From Streptomyces hyaluromycini (GTDB lineage: Bacteria > Actinomycetota > Actinomycetes > Streptomycetales > Streptomycetaceae), in the NCBI RefSeq assembly GCF_002217755.1, contig NZ_BCFL01000023.1:124001-188000 (forward strand): a stretch of DNA of 64,000 nucleotides. The letters are read 5' to 3'. Position 1 is the first letter of the stretch; each line of letters begins with the position of its first letter. The position numbers and the translations under genes were made by a program. This document shows, piece by piece, positions 41,502-49,454 of the stretch. The notes beneath the pieces are model-generated. The model was given only the letters and a program-made list of their open reading frames with translations, was not told the DNA's origin and made no database searches.

Positions 41502-41667
41502 CCCCTTTCACGCGCACCGCAGCGGCTGCACAGCGCCCGGCTGCGCGACCACCCCACGCCCGGCGGACCACCGCCCGGCCGTGCCCACCGCCGTGCACGC
41601 GCCACGGCGAACCCCCGAGGAGGGCCGGCCCCGTACCGCCGGCCTCCGTCGAACGAAAGGAACGCCC

Positions 41668-41988
41668 ATGCAGTGGCTCTACCTCGCGATCGCAGACGTC
41701 TTCGAGATCCTCGTGGCCATCGCGGCCGGCAAGGCCGAAGGCTTCAAGAACCGCAAGTGGACCGTCGTGACCCTGCTCAGCGGTGCGATCGGGACCTACT
41801 TCCTCAGCAGGGCCCTGCTGACCTTCAACGTCGGTGTCGGCTACGCCATCTGGACGTCCGTCGCCGGCGTGGGCATCACCCTGCTCGGAGCGGCGCTCTT
41901 CGGCCAGCGCCTGGACTGGCGCAAGGCCCTCGGCATCGCCGTCATCATCACCGGCGTCGTCGGCCTGCAGCTCAGCGGTGCCGCCTGA
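41668..41988 (+). CDS. SMR-family exporter subunit 1
   Basis: 106 residues, four membrane segments. The essential membrane Glu of small multidrug resistance proteins is in LAIADVFEILVAIAAGKAEG. GVGYAIWTSVAGVGITLLG is the SMR signature in the third helix. ATG 41668 follows AAAGGAA. It lies 46 bp upstream of a second SMR gene, an arrangement typical of heterodimeric exporters such as EbrAB or YkkCD. It uses proton exchange to expel cations, guanidinium compounds or small drugs. The 166-bp gap before it shows nothing recognisable. Confidence 0.9.
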   Translation: MQWLYLAIADVFEILVAIAAGKAEGFKNRKWTVVTLLSGAIGTYFLSRALLTFNVGVGYAIWTSVAGVGITLLGAALFGQRLDWRKALGIAVIITGVVGLQLSGAA

Positions 41989-42034
41989 GGATCCCCGCCG
42001 TCGCCCGCCCCATCTTCACGAGAGGACCCACCCC

Positions 42035-42466
42035 ATGTCCAACACCGGCCGCTCCTCGGCCAACTCCTGGCTCATGCTGCTCCTCGCCGGAGGGTTCGAA
42101 GTCGGCTACGCGCTCTCCGTCGGCGGAAGCCACGGCTTCACCCGTCTGACGTGGTCGCTGGTCGCCGTCGTGTTCTTCCTTCTGACGCTCTGGGCGCTGA
42201 GCGTCGCGCTGCGCGCCATCGACGTCGGTATCGGCTATGCCGTCTGGGCCGGCATCGGATCGGCCGGCGCGGCGCTGCTGAGCCCCGTCTTCTTCGACGA
42301 GGCTCTCACCCCGGTCCAGGCCCTGTGGCTGGGCGTCATCATCATCGGAGTGGTGTGGCTCAAGCTCGCCGACAGGCCGCAGAACACCCAGGAACCCGTC
42401 GACGGCCCCCAGGACACCCGGTCGGTCGCCGCCCGGCTGCAGGAGACCCAGGGCGCCGAACGCTGA
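42035..42466 (+). CDS. SMR-family exporter subunit 2
   Basis: 143 residues, four membrane segments plus a polar C-terminal tail of about 30 residues (DRPQNTQEPVDGPQDT region). The membrane Glu is in LLLAGGFEVGYALSVG and the third-helix signature in VGIGYAVWAGIGSAGAALL. It pairs with the preceding SMR gene; having two unequal SMR subunits points to a heterodimer inserted in opposite orientations. As last gene of the MarR-controlled operon it probably exports what the deaminase/DsbA-like enzymes handle, or the product of the neighbouring cluster. Confidence 0.9.
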   Translation: MSNTGRSSANSWLMLLLAGGFEVGYALSVGGSHGFTRLTWSLVAVVFFLLTLWALSVALRAIDVGIGYAVWAGIGSAGAALLSPVFFDEALTPVQALWLGVIIIGVVWLKLADRPQNTQEPVDGPQDTRSVAARLQETQGAER

Positions 42467-42486
42467 GGGGCCTTCGGCCGGAGTCC

Positions 42487-42534
42487 GCCGCGGCACCGCC
42501 CAGGACATCGGCCGCGGCACCGCCCACGGCATCG
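42487..42534. repeat. 24-bp tandem repeat, two copies
   Basis: A 24-bp unit starting GCCGCGGCACCGCCCA occurs at 42487-42510 and 42511-42534 with two differences. It lies in the non-coding 42467-42765 stretch between the SMR operon and the convergent fusion gene, which otherwise shows no gene. Confidence 0.7.
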
Positions 42535-42643
42535 GCCGGCGCGGGGCGCGGCACTGATCCGGGCGGGACTTCGCCGTGACACGTGCACGTCTCACATGTG
42601 GAAGCGGGCGTCGCCCGGGCCGTTCCCACCGGTCGGCGGGGCC

Positions 42644-42705
42644 GGCCCGTCCGGGTCAGGCCGGGTCGGCCCGTCCGGGTCAGGCCGGGTCGGCCCGTCC
42701 GGGTC
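42644..42705. repeat. Second 24-bp tandem repeat, about 2.6 copies
   Basis: The unit GGCCCGTCCGGGTCAGGCCG (plus GGTC) is repeated perfectly at 42644-42667 and 42668-42691, then partially to 42705, where it runs into the terminator stem. It is unrelated in sequence to the 24-bp repeat at 42487 but has the same period. Confidence 0.75.
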
Positions 42706-42738
42706 GGCTGGGAAGCGGCGCCGCTTCCCGGCCGACCC
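42701..42738. terminator. Large bidirectional terminator
   Basis: A 38-bp inverted repeat with a single mismatch: GGGTCGGCTGGGAAGCGGC faces GCCGCTTCCCGGCCGACCC with no loop. It lies between the convergent SMR operon and FAD/TTC38-like gene, 28 bp from the latter's stop, so it can end both transcripts. There is no U-tract, as is common in Streptomyces. Confidence 0.7.
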
Positions 42739-42765
42739 GGACCGCCGCACACCCCTCCTGACCGC

Positions 42766-45444
42766 TCAGGAGGGCAGCCCCGCACGCAGCCGCCGGTCGC
42801 GCGGGGCGTCGGTACGGTCGAGGCGGGCGTCGAGCAGCCGCCGTGCCGCCTCGCAACGACCGTCCGAGACCAGGGCGTACAGGAGGGTCTCCTCCACCAC
42901 CTCCCGCTGGGCCGCGCTGCCGCCGACCCGGCGCAGCACCGGCAGCAACGCGTCGAGCCCCCGGGCCGCCTCGTGGAAGCGCTCCTCGACGAGCGCGGCG
43001 AACGCCTCGCACAGCGGGGCCACCACCTCGCGCTGCACCTCGTCGGCGCCGGCGGCGTGATCGCGCAGGCGGCGCAGCGCGGCCAGATCCCCGGCGGCGG
43101 TGAGGGCGACCGCCGCGTGCAGGGCGGTGAACGCGGTCTGCGGCCGCTCCAGTACGTCGCGTTCCACCGCCTCCAGCACCCCCGCGACGGGGAAGTCACC
43201 CCGCCAGCTGTCGCTCACCCGCGCCCGCCACAGCAACGACCCCGAGTCGACCAGAGCCCGTACCCCGCTCACCACCCGGCCCGGCGCGAGCTGCGCGAAC
43301 CACCGTTTGCGGACGGCGGCCGGGTCGTCGAGGGCGAGTTCGTGCAGGGCGATGTGCCAGGAGAAGTGGGCCCGGTGCACCGCGCCCCGGCCGCGCCCGG
43401 ACACCCACCCGTCGAGCCAGTCCCGGCCCGCCTCGTGCGCCCCGGACTCGTAGTGGACGTGGGCCAGGGCATGCACCGCGTGCCCGGAGGCCGGCTCGGC
43501 GGCCAGTGCCCGGTGGGCGAGTTCGCCGGCCTCGTGCAGCCGCCCCTGCTCCTGGCGCAGGAAGGCCAGCAGCGAGGTGTGGAACCAGTGTCCGTCGTAC
43601 GCGGGCGAGGTCAGGTCGAGCAGCCTGAGGGCGTCGTCGTCCTGCAGATCGCTCACCCCGGAGAACGCGATGGTCGGCACGGCCGCCGCGAGCGCCAGCG
43701 CGTCTCCCCGGTGCTCCCGCAGATGCCGTACGAGCGCCTCGTCCCCGTCGTCGCCGGTCACCCGGCGCGTGACCACGTCCACGAAGGACCGCTCGCGTTC
43801 GTCCGCGCGCTCGCGGGCGCTGCGCTGGGCGTCGGCGAGGGCGCGCGGCACGTCGACGGCGGCCGCACACTCGTGGCCCAGCAGGGCGAGGGCCGCGTGG
43901 CCGAGAGCGAAGCCGGGGTCGAGGGCGACCGCGCGGGCGAAGGCGTCCTCGGCTCCGGAGCGCACCTTGAGGACCCGGTCCAGGCCGCTGCGGTAGGAGG
44001 CGGCCGCCTCGGCGTGGGTGGAGAGGGGCAGCCCGTGGCCGTCCACCGGCCGCCGCGAGCCCCGCCGGCGTTCCGGGAGCGGCAGCAGCCGGTGGGCCAG
44101 TTCGGCCGCCTGGACGCGGATCTCGGGGATCGCCGTGGTCTCCCAGAGCTCGCCCCGGCGCGGGGCGCCCAGCGTGAACAGCGGCAGCCGGGCCCGGCCG
44201 TCGGCGTCGAGGAGCTGTCCGTCGCGGGTGGCCGCGCCCATGGCGAGCGGTCCCGGGACCGCCGTGCCGGAGGCGAACAGGTCCTGCCACAGGGGGGCGT
44301 CGAGGCGGCGGCCGGGCCCGGTGCAGTCGACCACCCAGCCCACCGGCAGCGTGGCGTCGCCGGACAACTCGACGGCGAGCGCGCCCTGTTCGGCCTCCGT
44401 GACGCGCACCACCGTGCCGGTGTGGACGTGCAGGCGCCGCGCGGTGCGGGCGCGGGAGACGTGTTCGGCGGTGGCGGGGGCCATGCGGTGGCGGTGGGTG
44501 TTCCACAGGGCGCCCTCGCGGGCCAGGAACTCCTCGCGCTCCTCGGGGGTGAGGCTGCGCCACAGCCTGGCGGTGTGCGGGCGCAGGCTGTCCAGGCCGG
44601 GCCGCCAGTCGCCGTGGGTGCGCACGGAGCGGCTCACCTGGCGGTAGACCGCGCGGCGCAGCCGGCCCAGCGAGGTGTCGTCGAGGCCGTCGAGGCCGTC
44701 GGGGGCGGGCATGGCGCCGGCCGGGCCGAGGGCGTGCGGCTGGGGCAGCAGTCCGCTGCGGGAGAGTGCGTGCACGGTGCGGCCGGGGCGGTCGAGGGTG
44801 AGGGCCAGGTCGACGGCGGTCAGGCCGGTGCCGACCAGGAGGACGTCCTCGGGGCTGTCCCGTACCGGGTCCACGGCGCCCGGCGCCCACGGGGTGGCGA
44901 TGAACCGGGGCGAGGTGCGCAGGGCGGGCGGGGCCCAGCCGGCGCTCGCCCCGGCGGGGCCGGTGGCCAGGACCGCGCTGTCCACCGCCAGGGGTCCCCC
45001 GTCGGCGAGGCGGAGTTCCACCCGGCCGTCGGGGGTGCCGGTACAGCTCTCCGCGCGGGTGCGCAGCCGGCGTACGGCGACCGTGCCGTGGGCGCGGACG
45101 AGGGCCTGGCCGAGGGTGTCGGCGAGGTAGGCACCGTAGCGGTAGCGGGTGGCGAAGTCGGCGCCGGTGACGGCGGGTTCGCCGTGCCGGCAGAGCCAGC
45201 GGAGGAAGTGCCCGGGGTCGTCCGGGTAGGCGCTCATGTTGCCGACGGGAACGTTGAGCCGGTGCCGGGGGTCACGGGTGGCGTAGGCGGTGCCCCGGCC
45301 CGCCTCCGGGGCCGGGTCGATCAGGAAGAGGTCGAGCGGAGTCCGGCGGCGGTGCGCCGTCTCGCAGAGCTGGACGGCGGTGAGGGTGCCCGCCGCGCCT
45401 GCTCCCACGATGGCCACGTTGTGCCGCTTGCGGACGTCGGTCAC
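42766..45444 (-). CDS. FAD/NAD(P)-binding protein fused to TTC38-like TPR domain
   Basis: 892 residues. Residues 1-490 are a FAD/NAD(P)-binding protein: NVAIVGAGAAGTLTAVQL at the N-terminus, VDSAVLATGPAG, EDVLLVGTGLTAVDLAL (second dinucleotide site) and WVVDCTGPGRR. From about residue 500, HGLPLSTHAEAAASYRSGLD begins a region resembling TTC38-family tetratricopeptide proteins. It includes ALDPGFALGHAALALLGHE and ALAAEPASGHAVHALAHVHY, and runs to the C-terminus. GTG 45444 is chosen because GGAGG lies 6 bp upstream. I know these two domains as separate proteins, so the fusion is unusual. It stands alone, convergent with the SMR operon. The substrate is unknown. Confidence 0.78.
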   Translation of the reverse strand: MTDVRKRHNVAIVGAGAAGTLTAVQLCETAHRRRTPLDLFLIDPAPEAGRGTAYATRDPRHRLNVPVGNMSAYPDDPGHFLRWLCRHGEPAVTGADFATRYRYGAYLADTLGQALVRAHGTVAVRRLRTRAESCTGTPDGRVELRLADGGPLAVDSAVLATGPAGASAGWAPPALRTSPRFIATPWAPGAVDPVRDSPEDVLLVGTGLTAVDLALTLDRPGRTVHALSRSGLLPQPHALGPAGAMPAPDGLDGLDDTSLGRLRRAVYRQVSRSVRTHGDWRPGLDSLRPHTARLWRSLTPEEREEFLAREGALWNTHRHRMAPATAEHVSRARTARRLHVHTGTVVRVTEAEQGALAVELSGDATLPVGWVVDCTGPGRRLDAPLWQDLFASGTAVPGPLAMGAATRDGQLLDADGRARLPLFTLGAPRRGELWETTAIPEIRVQAAELAHRLLPLPERRRGSRRPVDGHGLPLSTHAEAAASYRSGLDRVLKVRSGAEDAFARAVALDPGFALGHAALALLGHECAAAVDVPRALADAQRSARERADERERSFVDVVTRRVTGDDGDEALVRHLREHRGDALALAAAVPTIAFSGVSDLQDDDALRLLDLTSPAYDGHWFHTSLLAFLRQEQGRLHEAGELAHRALAAEPASGHAVHALAHVHYESGAHEAGRDWLDGWVSGRGRGAVHRAHFSWHIALHELALDDPAAVRKRWFAQLAPGRVVSGVRALVDSGSLLWRARVSDSWRGDFPVAGVLEAVERDVLERPQTAFTALHAAVALTAAGDLAALRRLRDHAAGADEVQREVVAPLCEAFAALVEERFHEAARGLDALLPVLRRVGGSAAQREVVEETLLYALVSDGRCEAARRLLDARLDRTDAPRDRRLRAGLPS

Positions 45445-45760
45445 GGAATACCTCCGGCGGTCGGCTTGCTGGTTCTTCACTATTCCGATCGGTCAGGTGG
45501 GGAAGCCAGGCCGGGAGGGCGAACTCACCGGAAACTCAGGCCGCCGGTCGGGCGTTCATACTCTGTTCACGATCGGAGGGCGGGGCAACCCGGGTTCCGG
45601 CCGACTCGCCCCGGTCCGCAGGGAATTGACCGTGACTCCGCAGGGTGACCTCCCCGCTCCTCATCGGAATCTCAGCGTGCACCCCCATGATTCAAAGGAA
45701 CCACCCATAGAACGAGCGCAGGATGCCCTGACACAGGTGGACAAGTCAGGAAGGCGTGTC
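45445..45760. other. Divergent intergenic region
   Basis: 316 bp between the FAD/TTC38-like fusion and the L,D-transpeptidase. It should hold both promoters and the long leader of the transpeptidase. I see no gene beyond an unsupported 8-codon ATG frame near 45687, and no clear operator. Confidence 0.5.
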
Positions 45761-47008
45761 GTGGGCGTCCAGCACATATCGAACCGGTCCGGACGGCAGT
45801 CGGGGAAGTGGTCCCGGCGCGGGATCCTCGCCGCTCTGGGCGCGGTGCCCGCGGGGGCCGCGCTGGCCGGATGCAGTTCCTCCGCGGACGCCTCGGCCGC
45901 CGGCGGCGGCAAGGGTGCCACGGCCTCCGCGAAGTCCGCGACCAAGAAGGCGACGATCACGGTCAGTCCCGTCTCCGGCACGAAGAAGGCCGACTTCACC
46001 GCCCCGGTCGAGGTCACGGTGACCGACGGCACGCTGGCCTCCGTGACCGTCGCGGGCAACGACGGGGCGACGCTGTCGGGCACCTTCGACAGCGCGAAGA
46101 CGAAATGGACGTCGGCGAAGAACCCGTTCTCCGGCACGAAGTACACGGTGACGGCGAAGGCGCAGGGCGCGACCGACGAGACGGTGGCCACCTTCACCAC
46201 GAAGTCCCCCGGCGAGACGTTCATCGGCTACTTCACGCCCGAGGCGGACTCCACGTCCGGCGTCGGCATGCCGGTGTCGATCAACTTCACGCACGCGGTC
46301 AAGGACCGGGCGGCGGTCCAGAAGGCGATCACCGTGACCGCCGAGCCGGAGGTCGAGATCGTCGGGCACTGGTTCAGCGACACCCGCCTCGACTTCCGCC
46401 CGGAGACGTACTGGGCGAAGGGCACCAAGATCACGCTGAGCCTGAAGCTGAAGGACGTCGAGGGCTCGGACGGCGTCTACGGCGTGCAGTCCAAGGACGT
46501 CACCTTCCACATCGGCCGCGAGCAGATCAGCACCGTCGACCTGTCGACCAAGCAGATGACCGTGAAGCGGGACGGTGCCACGTACGCCGCCTACCCGGTC
46601 TCCGGCGGCAACGCCCAGCACACCACCTGGTCCGGGATCATGGTGATCAGCGAGCGGTTCAAGCAGACCCGGATGGAGTCCTCCACGGTCGGCCTCGGCG
46701 ACGAGTACGACATCTCCGACGTCCCGCACGCCCAGCGCCTGACCACCTCCGGCACCTTCGTGCACGGCAACTACTGGGCGTCGACGTCGGTCTTCGGCAG
46801 CCAGAACACCAGCCACGGCTGCGTCGGCCTGCACGACGCCAAGGGCGCGAGCGACAGCTCGGTGGCGGGCTACAAGTTCTACGAGAGCTCGATGATCGGT
46901 GACGTGGTGATCGTCAAGAACTCCGGCGAGAAGACCGTCGAGGCCTCCAACGGCCTCAACGGCTGGAACCTGTCCTGGGCGGACTGGAAGGCCGGCAGCG
47001 CGGTCTAG
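45761..47008 (+). CDS. L,D-transpeptidase lipoprotein with Ig-like domains
   Basis: 415 residues. The N-terminus has WSRRGILAALGAVPAGAAL then LAGC, a Tat-like signal with lipobox. Two Ig-like domains follow (about 70-160 and 160-260), as in mycobacterial LdtMt2. The YkuD catalytic domain ends in the motif TSGTFVHGNYW...NTSHGCVGLHD, where the Cys of SHGC is the nucleophile. A C-terminal Trp-rich tail (NGWNLSWADW) is typical of actinobacterial enzymes. It makes 3-3 crosslinks in peptidoglycan outside the membrane. GTG 45761 has AGGAAGG 6 bp upstream. It is monocistronic, with a terminator hairpin downstream. Confidence 0.9.
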   Translation: MGVQHISNRSGRQSGKWSRRGILAALGAVPAGAALAGCSSSADASAAGGGKGATASAKSATKKATITVSPVSGTKKADFTAPVEVTVTDGTLASVTVAGNDGATLSGTFDSAKTKWTSAKNPFSGTKYTVTAKAQGATDETVATFTTKSPGETFIGYFTPEADSTSGVGMPVSINFTHAVKDRAAVQKAITVTAEPEVEIVGHWFSDTRLDFRPETYWAKGTKITLSLKLKDVEGSDGVYGVQSKDVTFHIGREQISTVDLSTKQMTVKRDGATYAAYPVSGGNAQHTTWSGIMVISERFKQTRMESSTVGLGDEYDISDVPHAQRLTTSGTFVHGNYWASTSVFGSQNTSHGCVGLHDAKGASDSSVAGYKFYESSMIGDVVIVKNSGEKTVEASNGLNGWNLSWADWKAGSAV

Positions 47009-47031
47009 GGGGGTCTAGGGGGCTAGGGGGT
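47006..47031 (+). repeat. CTAGGGGG tandem repeat at the gene end
   Basis: The transpeptidase stop codon TAG is part of three near-consecutive CTAGGGGG units. Each unit carries a TAG, though not all in the same frame. No function is evident. Confidence 0.5.
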
Positions 47032-47040
47032 TCCTGAGCC

Positions 47041-47070
47041 GCCCGAGGCGCTGCCGGAGACGCTTCGGGC
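47041..47070 (+). terminator. Hairpin terminator after the L,D-transpeptidase
   Basis: GCCCGAGGCG pairs with CGCTTCGGGC (one G-U) around a 10-nt loop, 33 bp after the stop. It fits a rho-independent-type hairpin without a U-tract. The rest of 47071-47254 shows no gene. Confidence 0.55.
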
Positions 47071-47254
47071 ACGGCGGCGAGGTGGAGTACAGCCTGGCAA
47101 GTGACGGCGAGCCAGTCCGTTCGCACGGCCGGGCCGCGCCCCGGCGGAGGCGGTGGCCGGCCTGGTCGCAGGGCTGGGGGAAGGACGACGAGCACGAGCC
47201 GGCGGTCCGGGAACGCGCCCGGTCGGTGATCAGCGGTCGGTAGAGTCGTCGATC

Positions 47255-47728
47255 ATGACTGATGCCTGGCAGAAGGACCGGATCGGCAGCGCGCTTCGCG
47301 GCGGGAATCCCACCGTGCTCCGAAGGCTGGAGGCCGGGTTCGCGGTGATCGGGGACGTCCAGTTCCTTCCGGGTTACTCGGTCCTCCTTGTGGACGATCC
47401 TTCGGTGCATCGGCTGTCGGAACTTCCGAAGAACAAGCGCCTGGCATTCCTGTCCGACATGGACAAGCTGGGCGAGGCCGTCGAACGCGCCTGTGAGCGG
47501 CTGGATCCGGCCTTTCTGCGAGTCAATCTGGAGATCCTGGGGAACACCGATCCGTTCCTGCACGCGCATGTGTGGCCACGGTTCCGCTGGGAGCCGGCCG
47601 ATCTCGTGGGCATGCCGGTGTGGCTGTATCCGCGCGAGCGATGGAGCGACGGACATCATGCCCTCGGCCCGCAGCACGACGTACTGCGCGAGGCCATCGG
47701 TGAGGAACTGGACCGACTGGCATCCTGA
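47255..47728 (+). CDS. HIT-like (diadenosine tetraphosphate hydrolase type) protein
   Basis: 157 residues. HIT fold: FLPGYSVLLVDDPSVHRLSE, LRVNLEILGNTDPFLHAHVW and a C-terminal helix. The active-site histidine triad normally reads H-x-H-x-H; here HAHVWPRF has Trp at the third position, which is tolerated in some family branches. It may hydrolyse nucleotide phosphoramidates or Ap4A. ATG 47255. It is followed after 56 bp by a prolyl-tRNA synthetase gene, possibly in one transcript; aminoacyl-AMP is a known HIT-family substrate, which makes the pairing sensible. Confidence 0.78.
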   Translation: MTDAWQKDRIGSALRGGNPTVLRRLEAGFAVIGDVQFLPGYSVLLVDDPSVHRLSELPKNKRLAFLSDMDKLGEAVERACERLDPAFLRVNLEILGNTDPFLHAHVWPRFRWEPADLVGMPVWLYPRERWSDGHHALGPQHDVLREAIGEELDRLAS

Positions 47729-47784
47729 CCTGTGGGAAGTAATCGGTTCGCGCCCCGGTGGAGCCGCGTTCTACTCTGCGCGCC

Positions 47785-49197
47785 ATGGCAAAGGCACCCG
47801 TTCTCACCCCCCGGGCGGACGACTTCCCCCGCTGGTACCAGGACCTGGTCGGCAAGGCCGAACTGGCCGACAACGGGCCGGTGCGCGGCACCATGGTCAT
47901 CCGACCGTACGGCTACGGCCTGTGGGAACGGATGCAGCAGGAACTCGACGCCCGGATCAAGGCGGCCGGCGCCCAGAACGCGTACTTTCCGCTCTTCATC
48001 CCGCAGTCGTACCTGACCAAGGAGGCCGAGCACGTCGAGGGCTTCGCGCCCGAGCTGGCCGTCGTCACCCACGGTGGCGGCAAGGAGCTGGAAGAGCCCG
48101 TCGTCGTCCGCCCCACCTCTGAGACGATCGTCAACGACTGCTTCTCCAAGTGGGTGCAGAGCTACCGCGACCTGCCGCTGCTGATCAACCAGTGGGCGAA
48201 CGTGGTCCGCTGGGAACTCCGGCCGCGCGTGTTCCTTCGTACGACGGAATTCCTGTGGCAGGAAGGCCACACGGCACACGCCACCTACGAGGACGCCCGG
48301 GACTACGCCGCACGCATCCACCGGGAGGTGTACGCCGACTTCTTGGAGAACGTCCTCGCCATGGATGTCGTACCGGGTCGCAAGACGGTCCGGGAGCGGT
48401 TCGCCGGCGCGATCAACACGCTCACCCTGGAGGGCATGATGGGCGACGGCAAGGCCCTCCAGATGACCACCAGCCACGAACTGGGCCAGAACTTCGCCAA
48501 GGCGTTCGCGACGCGGTACCTGTCGAAGGACGGCCGTGAAGAGTACGTCTGGCAGACGTCCTGGGGCTCCACGACCCGACTTGTCGGCGCGCTGGTGATG
48601 ATGCACGGCGACGACGACGGCCTGCGCATCCCGCCGCGCCTGGCCCCGGTCCAGGTGGTCGTCGTGGCCGTCAAGGACGACGACGCGGTCCTGGCCACGG
48701 TCCGCGAGATCGGTGACCGGCTGAGGACGGCCGGCATCCGCGTACACGTCGACGACCGCGTTGACACGCCCTTCGGCCGCCGCGCGGTCGACTGGGAGCT
48801 GAAAGGGGTGCCCGTACGCGTCGAGGTCGGACCACGCGACGTGGAGAACGGTACGGTCGTGCTGGTCCGCCGCGTAGCGGGAAGCAAGGAGCCGACGCCG
48901 ATCGGGGTACTGTCCGAGGTCCTGCCGAAGGTACTGGAGGACGACCAGGCGCTGCTGCTGGCGCAGTCCCGTGAGCGTCGCGACGACCGCACCGTCGAGG
49001 TGGCCACGGTCGAGGAGGCGGCGGAGGCGGCGAGCACCGGCTGGGCGCGCATTGCCTGGGAGACGCTGGGCGTGGAGGGCGAGGCGAAGCTCGCCGAACA
49101 GGGAGTGTCCGTGCGGTGCCTGGTCGCCGCGGACGGTTCCGTTCCCGAGCGCGACGACCAGCCGGGCAACGTCGCCGTCGTGGCCCGCGCCTACTGA
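47785..49197 (+). CDS. proS: Prolyl-tRNA synthetase, short archaeal/eukaryotic-like type
   Basis: 470 residues. Class II synthetase: motif 1 around MVIRPYGYGLWERMQQELD, then VVRPTSETIVNDCFSKWVQS, motif 2 WELRPRVFLRTTEFLWQEGH and motif 3 GALVMMHGDDDGLRIPPRL. An anticodon-binding domain follows with VVVVAVKDDDAVLATV, and then a C-terminal zinc-like domain without Cys. The roughly 180-residue editing insertion of bacterial ProRS (usually about 565 residues in Streptomyces) is absent, so this is the archaeal/eukaryotic-like form. Streptomyces normally has a bacterial-type copy, so this may be a second enzyme and possibly a resistance variant. Start ATG 47785. Confidence 0.9.
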   Translation: MAKAPVLTPRADDFPRWYQDLVGKAELADNGPVRGTMVIRPYGYGLWERMQQELDARIKAAGAQNAYFPLFIPQSYLTKEAEHVEGFAPELAVVTHGGGKELEEPVVVRPTSETIVNDCFSKWVQSYRDLPLLINQWANVVRWELRPRVFLRTTEFLWQEGHTAHATYEDARDYAARIHREVYADFLENVLAMDVVPGRKTVRERFAGAINTLTLEGMMGDGKALQMTTSHELGQNFAKAFATRYLSKDGREEYVWQTSWGSTTRLVGALVMMHGDDDGLRIPPRLAPVQVVVVAVKDDDAVLATVREIGDRLRTAGIRVHVDDRVDTPFGRRAVDWELKGVPVRVEVGPRDVENGTVVLVRRVAGSKEPTPIGVLSEVLPKVLEDDQALLLAQSRERRDDRTVEVATVEEAAEAASTGWARIAWETLGVEGEAKLAEQGVSVRCLVAADGSVPERDDQPGNVAVVARAY

Positions 49198-49201
49198 CCC
49201 T

Positions 49202-49220
49202 GCCGGAGCCTGATTCCGGC
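49202..49220 (+). terminator. Weak hairpin after proS
   Basis: GCCGGA and TCCGGC pair around a 7-nt loop, 4 bp after the stop codon. It is short and without a U-tract. Confidence 0.35.
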
Positions 49221-49338
49221 GTTCCCGGCCCCTGGATCCGGCCGACGGGCGAGGCACCGCTGACGGCTGCTTCAGCGGCTTCGTCGGCTTCACCGTCTGA
49301 ACTCCGTTGAGAAACAAGGTGATTCTTTGTTTTAACTC

Positions 49339-49391
49339 TTGACGGCCGCAGGCACGGAGAGCACATTGGGCCCACTTTGAGAGCGCTCTCA
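49339..49391 (+). promoter_or_regulatory. Promoter with LacI-type operator for GH16 gene
   Basis: TTGACG (49339-49344) and a weak CACATT (49362-49367) have 17-bp spacing. They are followed by the perfect palindrome TGAGAGCGCTCTCA (49378-49391), with the central CG of LacI-family operators. The operator would cover the expected start point, giving repression until beta-glucan sugars appear. The palindrome is certain; the promoter boxes are tentative. The start codon is 64 bp downstream. Confidence 0.6.
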
Positions 49392-49454
49392 GCCAGTCCC
49401 GGCGCTCTCGGAGGCACACCCGCGCACCCCCCTCCGTACCCGAGAGGCACCCCC

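Noticed and set aside
42583..45648. 1021-codon plus-strand frame opposite the FAD/TTC38-like fusion
   Set aside because: Low-complexity antisense frame; the minus-strand protein has intact cofactor-binding motifs and a good ribosome-binding site.
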